DNA from: Pseudomonas chlororaphis
Lineage (GTDB): Bacteria; Pseudomonadota; Gammaproteobacteria; Pseudomonadales; Pseudomonadaceae
Reading direction: 5' to 3'
Length of the DNA stretch: 64,000 nucleotides
Assembly: GCF_003731765.1 (NCBI RefSeq)
Contig: NZ_MOAL01000001.1
Coordinates: 1 to 64,000, forward strand
Of this stretch, positions 21,224 through 29,348 are shown in pieces. The notes beneath the pieces are model-generated. The model was given only the letters and a program-made list of their open reading frames with translations, ran no database searches and was not told the DNA's origin. A program made the position numbers and the translations under genes. Within the stretch, counting starts at the first letter, position 1. Every line of letters begins with the position of its first letter.

Positions 21224-21251
21224 GCCTGCAGCGGCACGGACCGCCGCAGGC
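21224..21251 (-). other. Hairpin between dehydrogenase copy 2 and permease
   Basis: On the minus strand GCCTGCGGCGG and the matching GCCGCTGCAGGC form a stem-loop followed by GGTTTT, ten bases after the copy 2 stop. It looks like a weak terminator or processing site that would lower permease expression relative to copy 2. Confidence 0.65.
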
Positions 21252-21260
21252 ACAGGCCGA

Positions 21261-22409
21261 TCAGTAGGCGGCCCGGTAGATCTGCTCGATATCGGCGGCG
21301 CTGAGTTTGCGCGGGTTGTTGCGCATCAGGCGTTCGATGCCGCTGGCCTCGACGGCCATGGCCGGGATCGCATCCTCGGGCACGGCGAAGCTGCGCAGGC
21401 CTTTGGGGATATCCACGGCAGCGCACAACGCAGCCATCGCTTCCACCGCTTGATCGGCCGCCTGCTGATCGCTCAGACCAGCCAATTGCACGCCCATGGC
21501 CGCGGCGATATCACGGAAGCGCTCGACGCAGGCCATCTTGTTCCAGGCCATCACATAGGGCAGCAGCAAGGCGTTGCTCACCCCGTGGGCAATGTTGAAA
21601 CGCCCACCCAAGGGATAGGCCAAGGCATGCACCGCACCCACGCCAGCGTTGCCGAACGCCATACCGGCCATCAGGCTGGCGGTGGCCATGTCCTCACGGG
21701 CCTGCAAATGGTTGGGGTTGGCGTACGCCTTGGGCAGCGCCTTGACGATCAGGCGGATCGCCCCCAGCGCCAGGGCGTCGGTGATCGGCGACGCATTCAC
21801 CGACAGGTACGACTCAATGGCATGCACCAGGGCATCCACGCCGCTGGCAGCGGTCACGCCCCGTGGGCAGGTCAAGGTCATCACCGGGCTCACCAGCGCG
21901 ACATCCGGCAACAGGTAATCGCTGACGATGCCCTTTTTCAACTGGGCTTCCTTGTCGGAGAGGATCGCCACATTGGTCACCTCCGAACCGGTCCCCGCCG
22001 TGGTCGGGATGGCGATCAGCGGTGGGCCTTTGCGCTTGACCTGGTCCACACCGAACAGCTCCGCCAGCGGGCCGTCATGGCCGGCAAAGGCCGCCACGGC
22101 CTTGGCGATGTCGATGGCGCTGCCGCCGCCCAAGCCGATCAAGCCATCGTGGCCACCGGCGCGGTAGGCCCGGGTGCAGTCCTCGACAATGGCAATTTCC
22201 GGCTCTGGCTTGACCTCGTCGAAAATCCCGTAGGCACGCCCACCCAAGTGGGCCAGGGCCAGGTCGACGGTGCCGGACTTGACCAGGATCGCGTCCGTCA
22301 CAATCAGCGGGTTGCTGATATTCAGGCGCGCGAGTTCGCCGGCCAGTTGCTCGATGGCGCCTTGGCCAGTAATCAGTTTGTTGGCAATTTTGAACGCAGA
22401 AATACTCAT
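21261..22409 (-). CDS. Iron-containing (group III) alcohol dehydrogenase, copy 2
   Basis: A 382-residue Fe-ADH, paralogue of the gene at 18483-19631 with the same length and ends (MSIS... to IYRAAY). The nucleotide-binding [23 protein letters not shown] and metal-ligand segments ([28 protein letters not shown]) are intact. First gene after the sigma-54 promoter at 22484-22498. The predicted leader is about 63 nt and contains a GTGCCGC/GCGGCAC hairpin (22440-22459). AAGG stands 8 nt before the chosen ATG; an upstream in-frame start (22523) would begin upstream of the promoter. Substrate unknown. Confidence 0.9.
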   Translation of the reverse strand: MSISAFKIANKLITGQGAIEQLAGELARLNISNPLIVTDAILVKSGTVDLALAHLGGRAYGIFDEVKPEPEIAIVEDCTRAYRAGGHDGLIGLGGGSAIDIAKAVAAFAGHDGPLAELFGVDQVKRKGPPLIAIPTTAGTGSEVTNVAILSDKEAQLKKGIVSDYLLPDVALVSPVMTLTCPRGVTAASGVDALVHAIESYLSVNASPITDALALGAIRLIVKALPKAYANPNHLQAREDMATASLMAGMAFGNAGVGAVHALAYPLGGRFNIAHGVSNALLLPYVMAWNKMACVERFRDIAAAMGVQLAGLSDQQAADQAVEAMAALCAAVDIPKGLRSFAVPEDAIPAMAVEASGIERLMRNNPRKLSAADIEQIYRAAY

Positions 22410-22483
22410 CAGCTCGGCCTTGATTAATTGTTGTGGCAAGTGCCGCGCAGGGGCGGCACTCCGAAGGGCTCGAACGCTGTAGA

Positions 22484-22498
22484 GCGAAAGCTGTGCCA
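22484..22498 (-). promoter_or_regulatory. Sigma-54 promoter for the dehydrogenase/permease operon
   Basis: The minus strand reads TGGCAC-N5-TCGC (TGGCACAGCTTTCGC). This matches the sigma-54 consensus TGGCAC-N5-TTGC at all but one base, with the invariant GG (-24) and GC (-12) at the correct 10-nt separation. The predicted start is near 22472. The gene immediately upstream encodes a sigma-54 activator, which supports the call. Confidence 0.85.
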
Positions 22499-22505
22499 AC
22501 ATGTC

Positions 22506-22530
22506 GCAGGCCTTGTAGATCAAGGCCTGC
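22506..22530. promoter_or_regulatory. Perfect 10-bp palindrome next to the sigma-54 promoter
   Basis: GCAGGCCTTG (22506-22515) and CAAGGCCTGC (22521-22530) form a perfect inverted repeat with a 5-nt centre (TAGAT). It is centred about 46 nt upstream of the predicted start. It could be an operator for the adjacent regulator, though closer than usual enhancer sites, or a hairpin after the regulator gene; no U-tract follows. Confidence 0.6.
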
Positions 22531-22604
22531 CGGGGTTCGGAGGAAAAATGACCGGGCAGACGCGATTGTTTTTCTAATCGCTGAGGCGGGTGTTGATCAG
22601 CAAT

Positions 22605-23990
22605 CTAATCAGAGTGTTCCCAGCGTTTCATCTTCTGCACCACCGTCGCCTGGCTGACGCCCAGGGCCTTGGCGGCCAGGCGGGTGGTCTTGTGCACTTG
22701 CAAGGCCGCACGAATGGCCTGGCGCTCGGCGTTTTCCAGGACCTTGCGCAATGGCAGGCGGCTGTCGTCGGTGTTGCGCGCCTGGAGATCGATGATGTCT
22801 TCCGGCAGGTCCAGGGCCTCGATGACCTGGCTGTTGCAGGTCACCACCAGCCGCTCCACCACATTGATCAGTTCACGGATGTTGCCCGGCCAGGCGTAGT
22901 CCCCAAGCAACTCCAGGGCCTCCAGACTCCACTGCGCCTGTCGCGAATAGCGCTGGTTGAAGTGCGCCAGGTAGTACTCGAGCAAGGGGCCGATTTCCTC
23001 GCTGCGCTCGCGTAATGCCGGAATGCTGATGGGCACCACGTTCAGGCGGTAATACAGGTCGGCGCGGAACTTGCCCTCGGCCACTTGCTGTTTGAGGTCG
23101 TGGTGGGTGGCGCTGATGATGCGCACATCGACCTCTTTGAGCTCCAGCCCGCCCACCGGGATAAAGCGGTTCTCCTCGATCACCTTGAGCAGCTTGACCT
23201 GCACCGCCAGGGGCAGGTCGCCAATCTCGTCGAGGAACAAGGTGCCGTTGTGGGCCAGCTCCAGCAGCCCGCGCTTGCCCTTGGTTCCGGCACCGGTGAA
23301 GGCGCCCGGGGCGTAGCCGAACAGCTCCGCCTCGATCAGGTTCTCCGGCAAGGCCCCGCAGTTCAGGGCCAGGAACGGCTCCTTGGAGCGGCCACTGGCG
23401 TTGTGGATAAATTGCGCCACCAGGGTCTTGCCGACGCCGGTCTCGCCCTGCAGCAAGACCTTCACATCACAGTCGGCCACCTGCCGAGCCAGGGCGAAGA
23501 CCCGCCCCGACACTTCCTGGTCGGCCATCAAGGGGGATTGCAGCAGGTTGTCACGCTGACCGGCATGCAGGCGCGCGGTGCTGTTGCGCAGTTGCTTGAG
23601 TTGTTGCAACTCGTCGCGCTCACGCTTCATGCGCAGCAGCTCGGTCATGTCGCGCACGGTGCTGACCACATAACGGATGCTCTGGTCGGCGGCGAGAATG
23701 GGCGTGGCACTGACCAGCAGCTTCTTGCCTTGGCTCAGGCTCTGCATCACCGACGTCGGCTTGCCGTCCTGCAACACCCGCAACGATGCGGACTGGGAGA
23801 TCAGCCCGGACTTCACCAGTTCCTGCATCTGCCGCCCCAAAAGGTCGGCGCCACTCAGGCCGGTGAGGCGCTCGTAGGCCTGGTTGACCTTGAGGGTCTT
23901 GCCCTGGCCGTCGGTGATATAGACACCGTCATGCAAGGCATTGAGCAGCTCTTCGAAGCTGGCGTCGTTGAAGTTCACCCGTGACTCCAC
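22605..23990 (-). CDS. PAS-domain sigma-54-dependent transcriptional activator
   Basis: A 461-residue enhancer-binding protein. It has an N-terminal PAS sensor (about residues 10-115), a short coiled linker (115-145), a AAA+ domain with Walker A GETGVGKT (182-189), the sigma-54 contact loop GAFTGA (229-234) and Walker B LFLDEIGD, and a C-terminal helix-turn-helix ([20 protein letters not shown]). It lacks a response-regulator receiver domain, so it probably senses a ligand or redox state directly through PAS, like RocR/TyrR-type activators. Encoded directly upstream of, and co-oriented with, the sigma-54 promoter at 22484, it almost certainly controls that operon. Confidence 0.93.
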   Translation of the reverse strand: MESRVNFNDASFEELLNALHDGVYITDGQGKTLKVNQAYERLTGLSGADLLGRQMQELVKSGLISQSASLRVLQDGKPTSVMQSLSQGKKLLVSATPILAADQSIRYVVSTVRDMTELLRMKRERDELQQLKQLRNSTARLHAGQRDNLLQSPLMADQEVSGRVFALARQVADCDVKVLLQGETGVGKTLVAQFIHNASGRSKEPFLALNCGALPENLIEAELFGYAPGAFTGAGTKGKRGLLELAHNGTLFLDEIGDLPLAVQVKLLKVIEENRFIPVGGLELKEVDVRIISATHHDLKQQVAEGKFRADLYYRLNVVPISIPALRERSEEIGPLLEYYLAHFNQRYSRQAQWSLEALELLGDYAWPGNIRELINVVERLVVTCNSQVIEALDLPEDIIDLQARNTDDSRLPLRKVLENAERQAIRAALQVHKTTRLAAKALGVSQATVVQKMKRWEHSD

Positions 23991-24081
23991 AGTAGGCTCG
24001 TGAAGCGCGAAGTTTACGGGTGATCATCGGCCAGGTGTGATTCGGCGGCCCCGACCTTAGTTCAAGGCCGCCCGGGGGAGG

Positions 24082-24906
24082 TCAGACTTGGGCAGTGCGC
24101 AGCTTCTCGCTGCGCCCACGCAGCCATTCCAGGGTCAGCAGCAGGATCACCGAGAAGGCAATCAGCAGGGTCGCCGCAGCGGCGATGGTTGGGCTGAGGT
24201 TCTCGCGGATGCCGCTGAACATCTGCCGAGGCAGGGTCGCTTGCTCGGGGCCGGCGAGGAACAGGGTCACCACCACTTCATCGAACGAGGTGGCGAAGGC
24301 GAACAACGCCCCACTGATCACCCCGGGGGCGATCAACGGCAAGGTCACCCGGCGGAACGCGGTCACTGGCGAGGCCCCCAGGCTGGCCGCAGCACGCACC
24401 AGGTTGTGGTTGAAGCCCTGCAGGGTGGCCGACACGGTGATGATGACGAACGGCACGCCCAGCACCGCATGCACCACGATCAGCGAGAAGAAGCTATTGC
24501 CCAGGCCCAGCGGGGCGAAGAACAGGTAGCTGGCCACACCGATGATCACCACCGGCACCACCATCGGTGAAATAACCAGGGCCATCACCAACGGCTTGCC
24601 GGGGAAATCGCCCCGGGTCAGGCCGATGGCCGCAAGGGTGCCGAAGATCATCGCCAGCACGGTCGCGGCCGGGGCAACGATGATGCTGTTCTTCAAGGCA
24701 CGCATCCACTCCGCCGAGGCGAAGAAGTCCTGGTACCAGTGCAGCGAGAAGCCCTGCAACGGGTACACCAGGAAGCTCCCCGAGTTGAACGACAGCGGGA
24801 TGATCACCAACACCGGCAACACCAGGAACAACAGGATCAAGCCGCAGAGAATCCGCAAGCTGTAGAACCAGACCCGTTCGACGGGCGACATGTAAGGGCT
24901 CAGCAT
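24082..24906 (-). CDS. agtD: ABC transporter permease, polyamine/opine-type (AgtD-like)
   Basis: A 274-residue inner-membrane permease of the PotC/PotI type with about six transmembrane helices and the EAA-type ATPase-contact loop AAASLGASPVTAFRRVTLPLI. It pairs with the permease encoded 13 nt upstream. I start it at 24906, where GGAGAG lies 8 nt before the ATG. The order ATPase, binding protein, permease, permease beside agtSR and near rpe/gph/trpE matches P. aeruginosa agtABCD, required for 5-aminovalerate and GABA uptake. The symbol rests on that synteny. Confidence 0.85.
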   Translation of the reverse strand: MLSPYMSPVERVWFYSLRILCGLILLFLVLPVLVIIPLSFNSGSFLVYPLQGFSLHWYQDFFASAEWMRALKNSIIVAPAATVLAMIFGTLAAIGLTRGDFPGKPLVMALVISPMVVPVVIIGVASYLFFAPLGLGNSFFSLIVVHAVLGVPFVIITVSATLQGFNHNLVRAAASLGASPVTAFRRVTLPLIAPGVISGALFAFATSFDEVVVTLFLAGPEQATLPRQMFSGIRENLSPTIAAAATLLIAFSVILLLTLEWLRGRSEKLRTAQV

Positions 24907-24919
24907 TTCGATTCTCTCC

Positions 24920-26167
24920 TTAGCTCAGGCGCAGGCGACTGGCGCCCACCAACCAGCTGTAAATCAGATAGAGCACGATGGTCGCCAACAGCAGCAGCCC
25001 ACCCAGTGCGGTCGCCATGCCCCAGTTGATGCTGGTGTTGGTGTAGAAGGCAACGAAGTAGCTGACCATCTGATCGTTCGGGCTGCCCAGCAGCGCCGGG
25101 GTGATGTAGTAGCCAATGGCGAGGATGAACACCAACAGGCAACCGGCGCCCACACCGGCATAGGTCTGCGGGAAGTACACCCGCCAGAAGCTGGCGAACG
25201 GATGGCAGCCCAGGGAAATCGCGGCGCGCATGTACGTCGGGGAGATGCCTTTCATCACGCTGTAGATCGGCAAGATCATGAACGGCAGCAGGATGTGCAC
25301 CATGGAGATGTAGACCCCGGTGCGGTTGAATACCAGCTCCAGGGGCTTGTCGATCACCCCCATGGCCAACAGCGCGCTGTTGATCAGGCCGCCGGACTGC
25401 AAGAGCACGATCCACGCCGCCACCCGCACCAGGATCGAGGTCCAGAACGGCAGCAGCACCAGGATCATCAGCAGGTTGCTTTTGCGCGCCGGCAGGTTGG
25501 CCAGCAGGTACGCCAGCGGATAGGCCAGGGCCAGGCAGATGGCGGTGATCACCAGGCCCATCCAGAAGGTCCGGGCAAAGATGTCCAGGTAGATCGCCTG
25601 GTCCGGGGTGGCTGGCGCCACTTCACCGAGGTCGTCGATGCGGTGGTCCACGGCGGCCAGCAGGTAGTAAGGCGTCAGGCTGCTGGTGTTGCGACGGATC
25701 GCCTGCCAGTAGGCCGGGTCGCCCCAGCGCTCGTCCAGGCTTTCCAGGGCTTCTTTATAGGCGCTCGGCTCGGCCTTGAACGGCAGGGCCCGGGCAGTTT
25801 TGGTCAGCAGGCTGCGATAGCCGGCCAACTCCATGTTCAGGCGCTTGGACAGGTCGCCCAAGGTTTGATTCTTGCGTGCTTCGGCCAGGTCTTCGCTCAA
25901 GGCCTTGTAGGCCGGTTCTGCCGGCAAGCCCCGACCGTCCCAGCCACTGATGGCGGCCACGGTACGCGGCATGCCTGCCACCACTTCCGGGTTACCGACG
26001 CTCTTGTACAACAGCGCCACAATCGGCACCAGGAACACCAGCAGCAGGAACAGCACCAGAGGCGCAATCAGGGCTTGAGCCTTCCAGCGGTTGACCCGCT
26101 CGGCACGTGCCAGACGCTGCTTCAAGGTGGGGCCGGTGACCGCGTTCAGGGGAACGGTGATGGTCAT
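24920..26167 (-). CDS. agtC: ABC transporter permease with large insertion (AgtC-like)
   Basis: A 415-residue permease of the PotB/PotH type, longer than the usual 280-310. A first transmembrane helix (about residues 34-55) is followed by some 140 hydrophilic residues, including a predicted helical stretch (KALSEDLAEARKNQ, about 87-100). The remaining helices and the coupling loop AAISLGCHPFASFWRVYFPQT come after. The insertion should lie on the periplasmic side, where it could contact the binding protein. Partner of the following permease. Symbol by synteny with P. aeruginosa. Confidence 0.85.
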   Translation of the reverse strand: MTITVPLNAVTGPTLKQRLARAERVNRWKAQALIAPLVLFLLLVFLVPIVALLYKSVGNPEVVAGMPRTVAAISGWDGRGLPAEPAYKALSEDLAEARKNQTLGDLSKRLNMELAGYRSLLTKTARALPFKAEPSAYKEALESLDERWGDPAYWQAIRRNTSSLTPYYLLAAVDHRIDDLGEVAPATPDQAIYLDIFARTFWMGLVITAICLALAYPLAYLLANLPARKSNLLMILVLLPFWTSILVRVAAWIVLLQSGGLINSALLAMGVIDKPLELVFNRTGVYISMVHILLPFMILPIYSVMKGISPTYMRAAISLGCHPFASFWRVYFPQTYAGVGAGCLLVFILAIGYYITPALLGSPNDQMVSYFVAFYTNTSINWGMATALGGLLLLATIVLYLIYSWLVGASRLRLS

Positions 26168-26199
26168 GACAAACTCCGCAAGACTTTAAACGATGGCGC

Positions 26200-26217
26200 C
26201 GTCACCCGGAGGTGACG
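26200..26217 (-). other. Hairpin between binding-protein gene and permease genes
   Basis: CGTCACC (26200-26206) and GGTGACG (26211-26217) form a tight stem with a 4-nt loop, 19 nt after the agtB stop. Such intercistronic hairpins often keep the binding-protein mRNA more abundant than that of the permeases. Confidence 0.65.
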
Positions 26218-26235
26218 ACGCAGTTGCAGGACGCC

Positions 26236-27279
26236 TTACTTGGCAGCCCAGGCGTTGAAGCGCTGCTCCAGTTGCTCGCCGTTGTCAGCCCAGAAGCTGA
26301 CGTCGATCTGCACTTGGTTGGCGATGTTTTCCGGGGTGGTCGGCATGTCCTTGAGGATGTCTTTGGCCAACAGCGGAACTGCTTGGGTGTTAGCCGGGCC
26401 GTAAGCGATGTTTTCCGAGTAGGTCTTCTGCTGCTGTGGCTGCACCGAGAACGCGATGAATTTCTTCGCTGCCTCGGCACGCTCTTTGGACAGGCCTTTA
26501 GGAATGGCCCAGGCATCGAAGTCGTAGATGCCGCCGTTCCACACCACTTTCAGGTTGCTTTCTTTCTGCACGGCAGCGATCCGGCCGTTGTAGGCCGAGC
26601 TCATGACCACGTCACCCGAGGCCAGGTACTGCGGCGGCTGGGCGCCGGCTTCCCACCATTGGATGCTCGGCTTGAGCTCGTCGAGTTTCTTGAACGCGCG
26701 GTCCTGGCCATCTTTGCCAGCCAGCACTTTGTAGACGTCTTTCGGCGCAACGCCGTCGGCCATCAGGGCGAATTCCAGGGTGTACTTGGCGCCTTTACGC
26801 AGGCCACGCTTGCCCGGGAACTGCTTGGTGTCCCAGAAATCAGCCCAGCTGGTGGGTGCGGTTTTCAGCTTGTCGGCGTTGTAGGCCAACACGGTGGACC
26901 AGACGAAGAAGCCCACGCCGCACGGCTGGATCGCGCCCTTGACGTAGTCTTCGTTCTTGCCGAACAGGGCCGGGTCCAGTTGTTCGAACATGTCCTCGTC
27001 GCAACCACGGGACAGTTCCGGGGATTCAACTTCCACCAGGTCCCAGGACACGCTCTTGGTGTCGACCATGGCTTTGACCTTGGCCATTTCACCGTTGTAT
27101 TCGCCGGCGACGATCTTGCCGTGGCCCGCTGCTTCCCAAGGTGCGTAGAAGGCTTTGACCTGCGCGGCCTTGTTCGCCCCACCAAAGGACACCACGGTCA
27201 GGTCAGGGCCTGCCGCCATTGCGCTTGCCGCACCCATCAAGCCCAGTGTCAGGGCGGTGAATTTCAGGGATCTCAACAT
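26236..27279 (-). CDS. agtB: Periplasmic substrate-binding protein (AgtB-like)
   Basis: A 347-residue binding protein of the PotD/PotF family. A signal peptide with cleavage after AMA (about residue 22) precedes a mature domain beginning GPDLTVVSFGG. Segments such as DLVEVESPEL and KRGLRKGAKYTLEFALMADGVAP are typical of polyamine/opine-type binding proteins. In the Agt system it captures 5-aminovalerate or GABA in the periplasm and delivers it to AgtCD. Ligand specificity is inferred from synteny. Confidence 0.87.
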   Translation of the reverse strand: MLRSLKFTALTLGLMGAASAMAAGPDLTVVSFGGANKAAQVKAFYAPWEAAGHGKIVAGEYNGEMAKVKAMVDTKSVSWDLVEVESPELSRGCDEDMFEQLDPALFGKNEDYVKGAIQPCGVGFFVWSTVLAYNADKLKTAPTSWADFWDTKQFPGKRGLRKGAKYTLEFALMADGVAPKDVYKVLAGKDGQDRAFKKLDELKPSIQWWEAGAQPPQYLASGDVVMSSAYNGRIAAVQKESNLKVVWNGGIYDFDAWAIPKGLSKERAEAAKKFIAFSVQPQQQKTYSENIAYGPANTQAVPLLAKDILKDMPTTPENIANQVQIDVSFWADNGEQLEQRFNAWAAK

Positions 27280-27323
27280 TTATTGTGTTCTCCACGTGCA
27301 GGGTTGGTGTTGCCAGGGGGCGA

Positions 27324-28448
27324 TCAGTTCGCCTCTAGAAGGGGGTCAAGCGCACGAACGTGCTCGACTTGCCAGCCAAGCGGAACCACATCGCCCACCG
27401 CCAGCGCAGTATCGAGCTCGGCAATCGGCTGTTTCACGAAGAAGTCGGCCTTGCCGCAGACTTCCAGGCGAACCCGGACGTGGTCGCCCAGATAGATGAA
27501 CTCCGCCACCCGTCCCGAGAAACGGTTGACGCAGCTTTCACTGGAACCGTTGAGGCTCACACGTTCCGGGCGGATCGACAGGGTCACCGGCTCGCCAATC
27601 TTGCCGACGTTGACCGCCAGGGCCTCGACCTTCTCGCCCCGGCCCAGCTCGACCACGCAACGGTCGCCGGTGTGGCTGTGCAGGCGGCCATTGAGGCGGT
27701 TGTTTTCGCCGATGAAGTTGGCCACAAAAGTGTTTTTCGGTTCTTCGTAGAGGGTACGCGGCGGGGCGATCTGTTGGATCTCGCCCTGGTGGAACACCGC
27801 CACACGGTCGGACATGGTCAGGGCTTCACCCTGGTCGTGGGTCACATAAACCACGGTCACGCCGAGGCGCTGGTGCAGGTGTTTGATCTCCATCTGCATG
27901 TGTTCGCGCAGTTGCTTGTCGAGGGCGCCGAGGGGTTCGTCCATCAGTACCAACTGAGGCTCGAACACCAGGGCCCGAGCCAGGGCCACCCGCTGCTGCT
28001 GGCCGCCGGAAAGCTGGGCCGGATAACGCTGGGCGAACGCCTCGAGCTGGACCATGCTCAGCACGCGTTTGACCCGCTCGCTGATGTCGGTCTTGCTCAG
28101 GCCGCGTACCGACAGGGGAAAGCCCAGGTTCTCGGACACGGTCATGTGGGGGAACAAGGCGTAGTTCTGGAACACCATGCCGATGTCGCGCTTGTGCGGC
28201 GGCACGTTGTTGATGGAGCGCCCGGCCAGCTGGATCTCGCCAGCGGTCGGGGTTTCGAAACCGGCCAGCATCATCAGGCTGGTGGTCTTGCCGGAACCCG
28301 AAGGCCCGAGCAGGGTGAGGAATTCGCCTTTGCGAATTTCCAGGTTGAGGTCTTTGACGATCAGGTTCTCGCCGTCGTAGCTCTTTTGCACACCACGAAA
28401 GCTGACCAGAACATCGTTGGCCCCAGCACTTGAATCGACCTCGCTCAT
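27324..28448 (-). CDS. agtA: ABC transporter ATP-binding protein (AgtA-like)
   Basis: A 374-residue PotA-type ATPase that powers the importer. Walker A GPSGSGKTT (about residue 50), the Q-loop in GMVFQNYALFPHMTV, signature LSGGQQQRVALARAL, Walker B LVLMDEPLGALD and a C-terminal TOBE domain are all present. I chose ATG 28448 (MSEVDSSAGAND) because AAAGG lies 7 nt before it; a GTG two codons upstream (28454) is possible. First gene of the leftward operon, downstream of a promoter-like element and a palindrome. Confidence 0.9.
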   Translation of the reverse strand: MSEVDSSAGANDVLVSFRGVQKSYDGENLIVKDLNLEIRKGEFLTLLGPSGSGKTTSLMMLAGFETPTAGEIQLAGRSINNVPPHKRDIGMVFQNYALFPHMTVSENLGFPLSVRGLSKTDISERVKRVLSMVQLEAFAQRYPAQLSGGQQQRVALARALVFEPQLVLMDEPLGALDKQLREHMQMEIKHLHQRLGVTVVYVTHDQGEALTMSDRVAVFHQGEIQQIAPPRTLYEEPKNTFVANFIGENNRLNGRLHSHTGDRCVVELGRGEKVEALAVNVGKIGEPVTLSIRPERVSLNGSSESCVNRFSGRVAEFIYLGDHVRVRLEVCGKADFFVKQPIAELDTALAVGDVVPLGWQVEHVRALDPLLEAN

Positions 28449-28482
28449 ACCCACACCTTTTGTTTATGACGGCTGTGAACCA

Positions 28483-28510
28483 AGCCTAGTGGAGCCCGCA
28501 AAGCGCGCAA
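28483..28510 (-). promoter_or_regulatory. Possible sigma-70-type promoter for agtABCD
   Basis: The minus strand has TTGCGC (28505-28510), a 16-nt spacer and TAGGCT (28483-28488). The predicted start near 28476 lies about 28 nt before the agtA ATG. Both hexamers are imperfect, as expected of an activator-dependent promoter. Confidence 0.45.
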
Positions 28511-28555
28511 ATCGGGGGGTAGGAGAGATTGGCCTCAGCCGGATGGAAGGTTGCG

Positions 28556-28573
28556 TGTAGGGATTGCCCTACA
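28556..28573. promoter_or_regulatory. Palindrome upstream of agtA, candidate AgtR site
   Basis: TGTAGGG (28556-28562) and CCCTACA (28567-28573) form a perfect 7-bp inverted repeat with a 4-nt centre. It lies about 88 nt upstream of the predicted agtA start, a normal activator position. It lies between the LuxR-type regulator gene and the transporter that this regulator controls in P. aeruginosa. Confidence 0.6.
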
Positions 28574-28678
28574 AGGATGGCGGGATTGGATAAGAGCAAC
28601 GGCTAGTGTGTAGCGGCAAGCGGCAAGAACCGGCAAAGGCCGGTGGCGGGGATGTCGTTAATGGGTATGTGGCGGCAG

Positions 28679-29308
28679 CTAGAGCAGTTTGTGTTCCATC
28701 GCGTACTTCACCAATTCGGCCAGGGAGGTGATGTTGAGCTTTTGCATCAGCCGCGCCTTGTGGGTGCTGATGGTCTTGCTGCTCAGGGCCAGTTGCTGGG
28801 CAATGTCGTTGACGTTGGCGCCCTGGGCCAGGCGCTCGAACACCGAAAATTCGCGCTCCGACAATAAGGAATGCAGGGGCCGGCTGTCGGTCAGGCCGAC
28901 CTCGAAGACCATGCGGTCCGCCAGGTCCGGGTCGATGTAACGCCCGCCCGAGGCGACTTTGCGAATCGCCGTCAGCAACAGCGACGGATCGCTGTCCTTG
29001 GTGGCGTACCCCGCCGCGCCGACCTTCAGCGCCCGGGCCGCCATTTGCGCCTCATCGTGCATGGACAGCACCAGGATCGCCGGCGGGTTGTTCAAGGCGC
29101 GAATGCGTGGAATCGCCTCCAGGCCGTTGACGCCGGGCATGGAGATGTCCAGCAACACCACCTCGCACGGCACATGGCGCAGGGTTTCGAGCAACTGTTC
29201 ACCGTTGCTCGCCTCGCCCACCACGACCAGGTCCTTGGCCAGGCCGATCAGTTGCTTGATGCCTTCACGAACGATGGTGTGGTCTTCGGCTACCAGTACA
29301 CGAATCAC
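28679..29308 (-). CDS. agtR: LuxR-family response regulator (AgtR-like)
   Basis: A 209-residue NarL/FixJ-type regulator. The receiver domain (about residues 1-118) has the acidic pair in AEDH, phospho-acceptor Asp in VVLLDISMPG (about 54) and a switch Ser/Lys region. The LuxR-type helix-turn-helix (about 145-205) includes LSEREFSVFERLAQG and LSSKTISTHKARLMQKL. Together with the sensor kinase encoded just upstream (40-nt gap) it matches AgtSR of P. aeruginosa, which activates agtABCD in response to 5-aminovalerate or GABA. Symbol by synteny. Confidence 0.88.
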   Translation of the reverse strand: MIRVLVAEDHTIVREGIKQLIGLAKDLVVVGEASNGEQLLETLRHVPCEVVLLDISMPGVNGLEAIPRIRALNNPPAILVLSMHDEAQMAARALKVGAAGYATKDSDPSLLLTAIRKVASGGRYIDPDLADRMVFEVGLTDSRPLHSLLSEREFSVFERLAQGANVNDIAQQLALSSKTISTHKARLMQKLNITSLAELVKYAMEHKLL

Positions 29309-29348
29309 GCAGTTCTCCTTTTTATCAGGGCGTTATCAAAGCAGTGGT

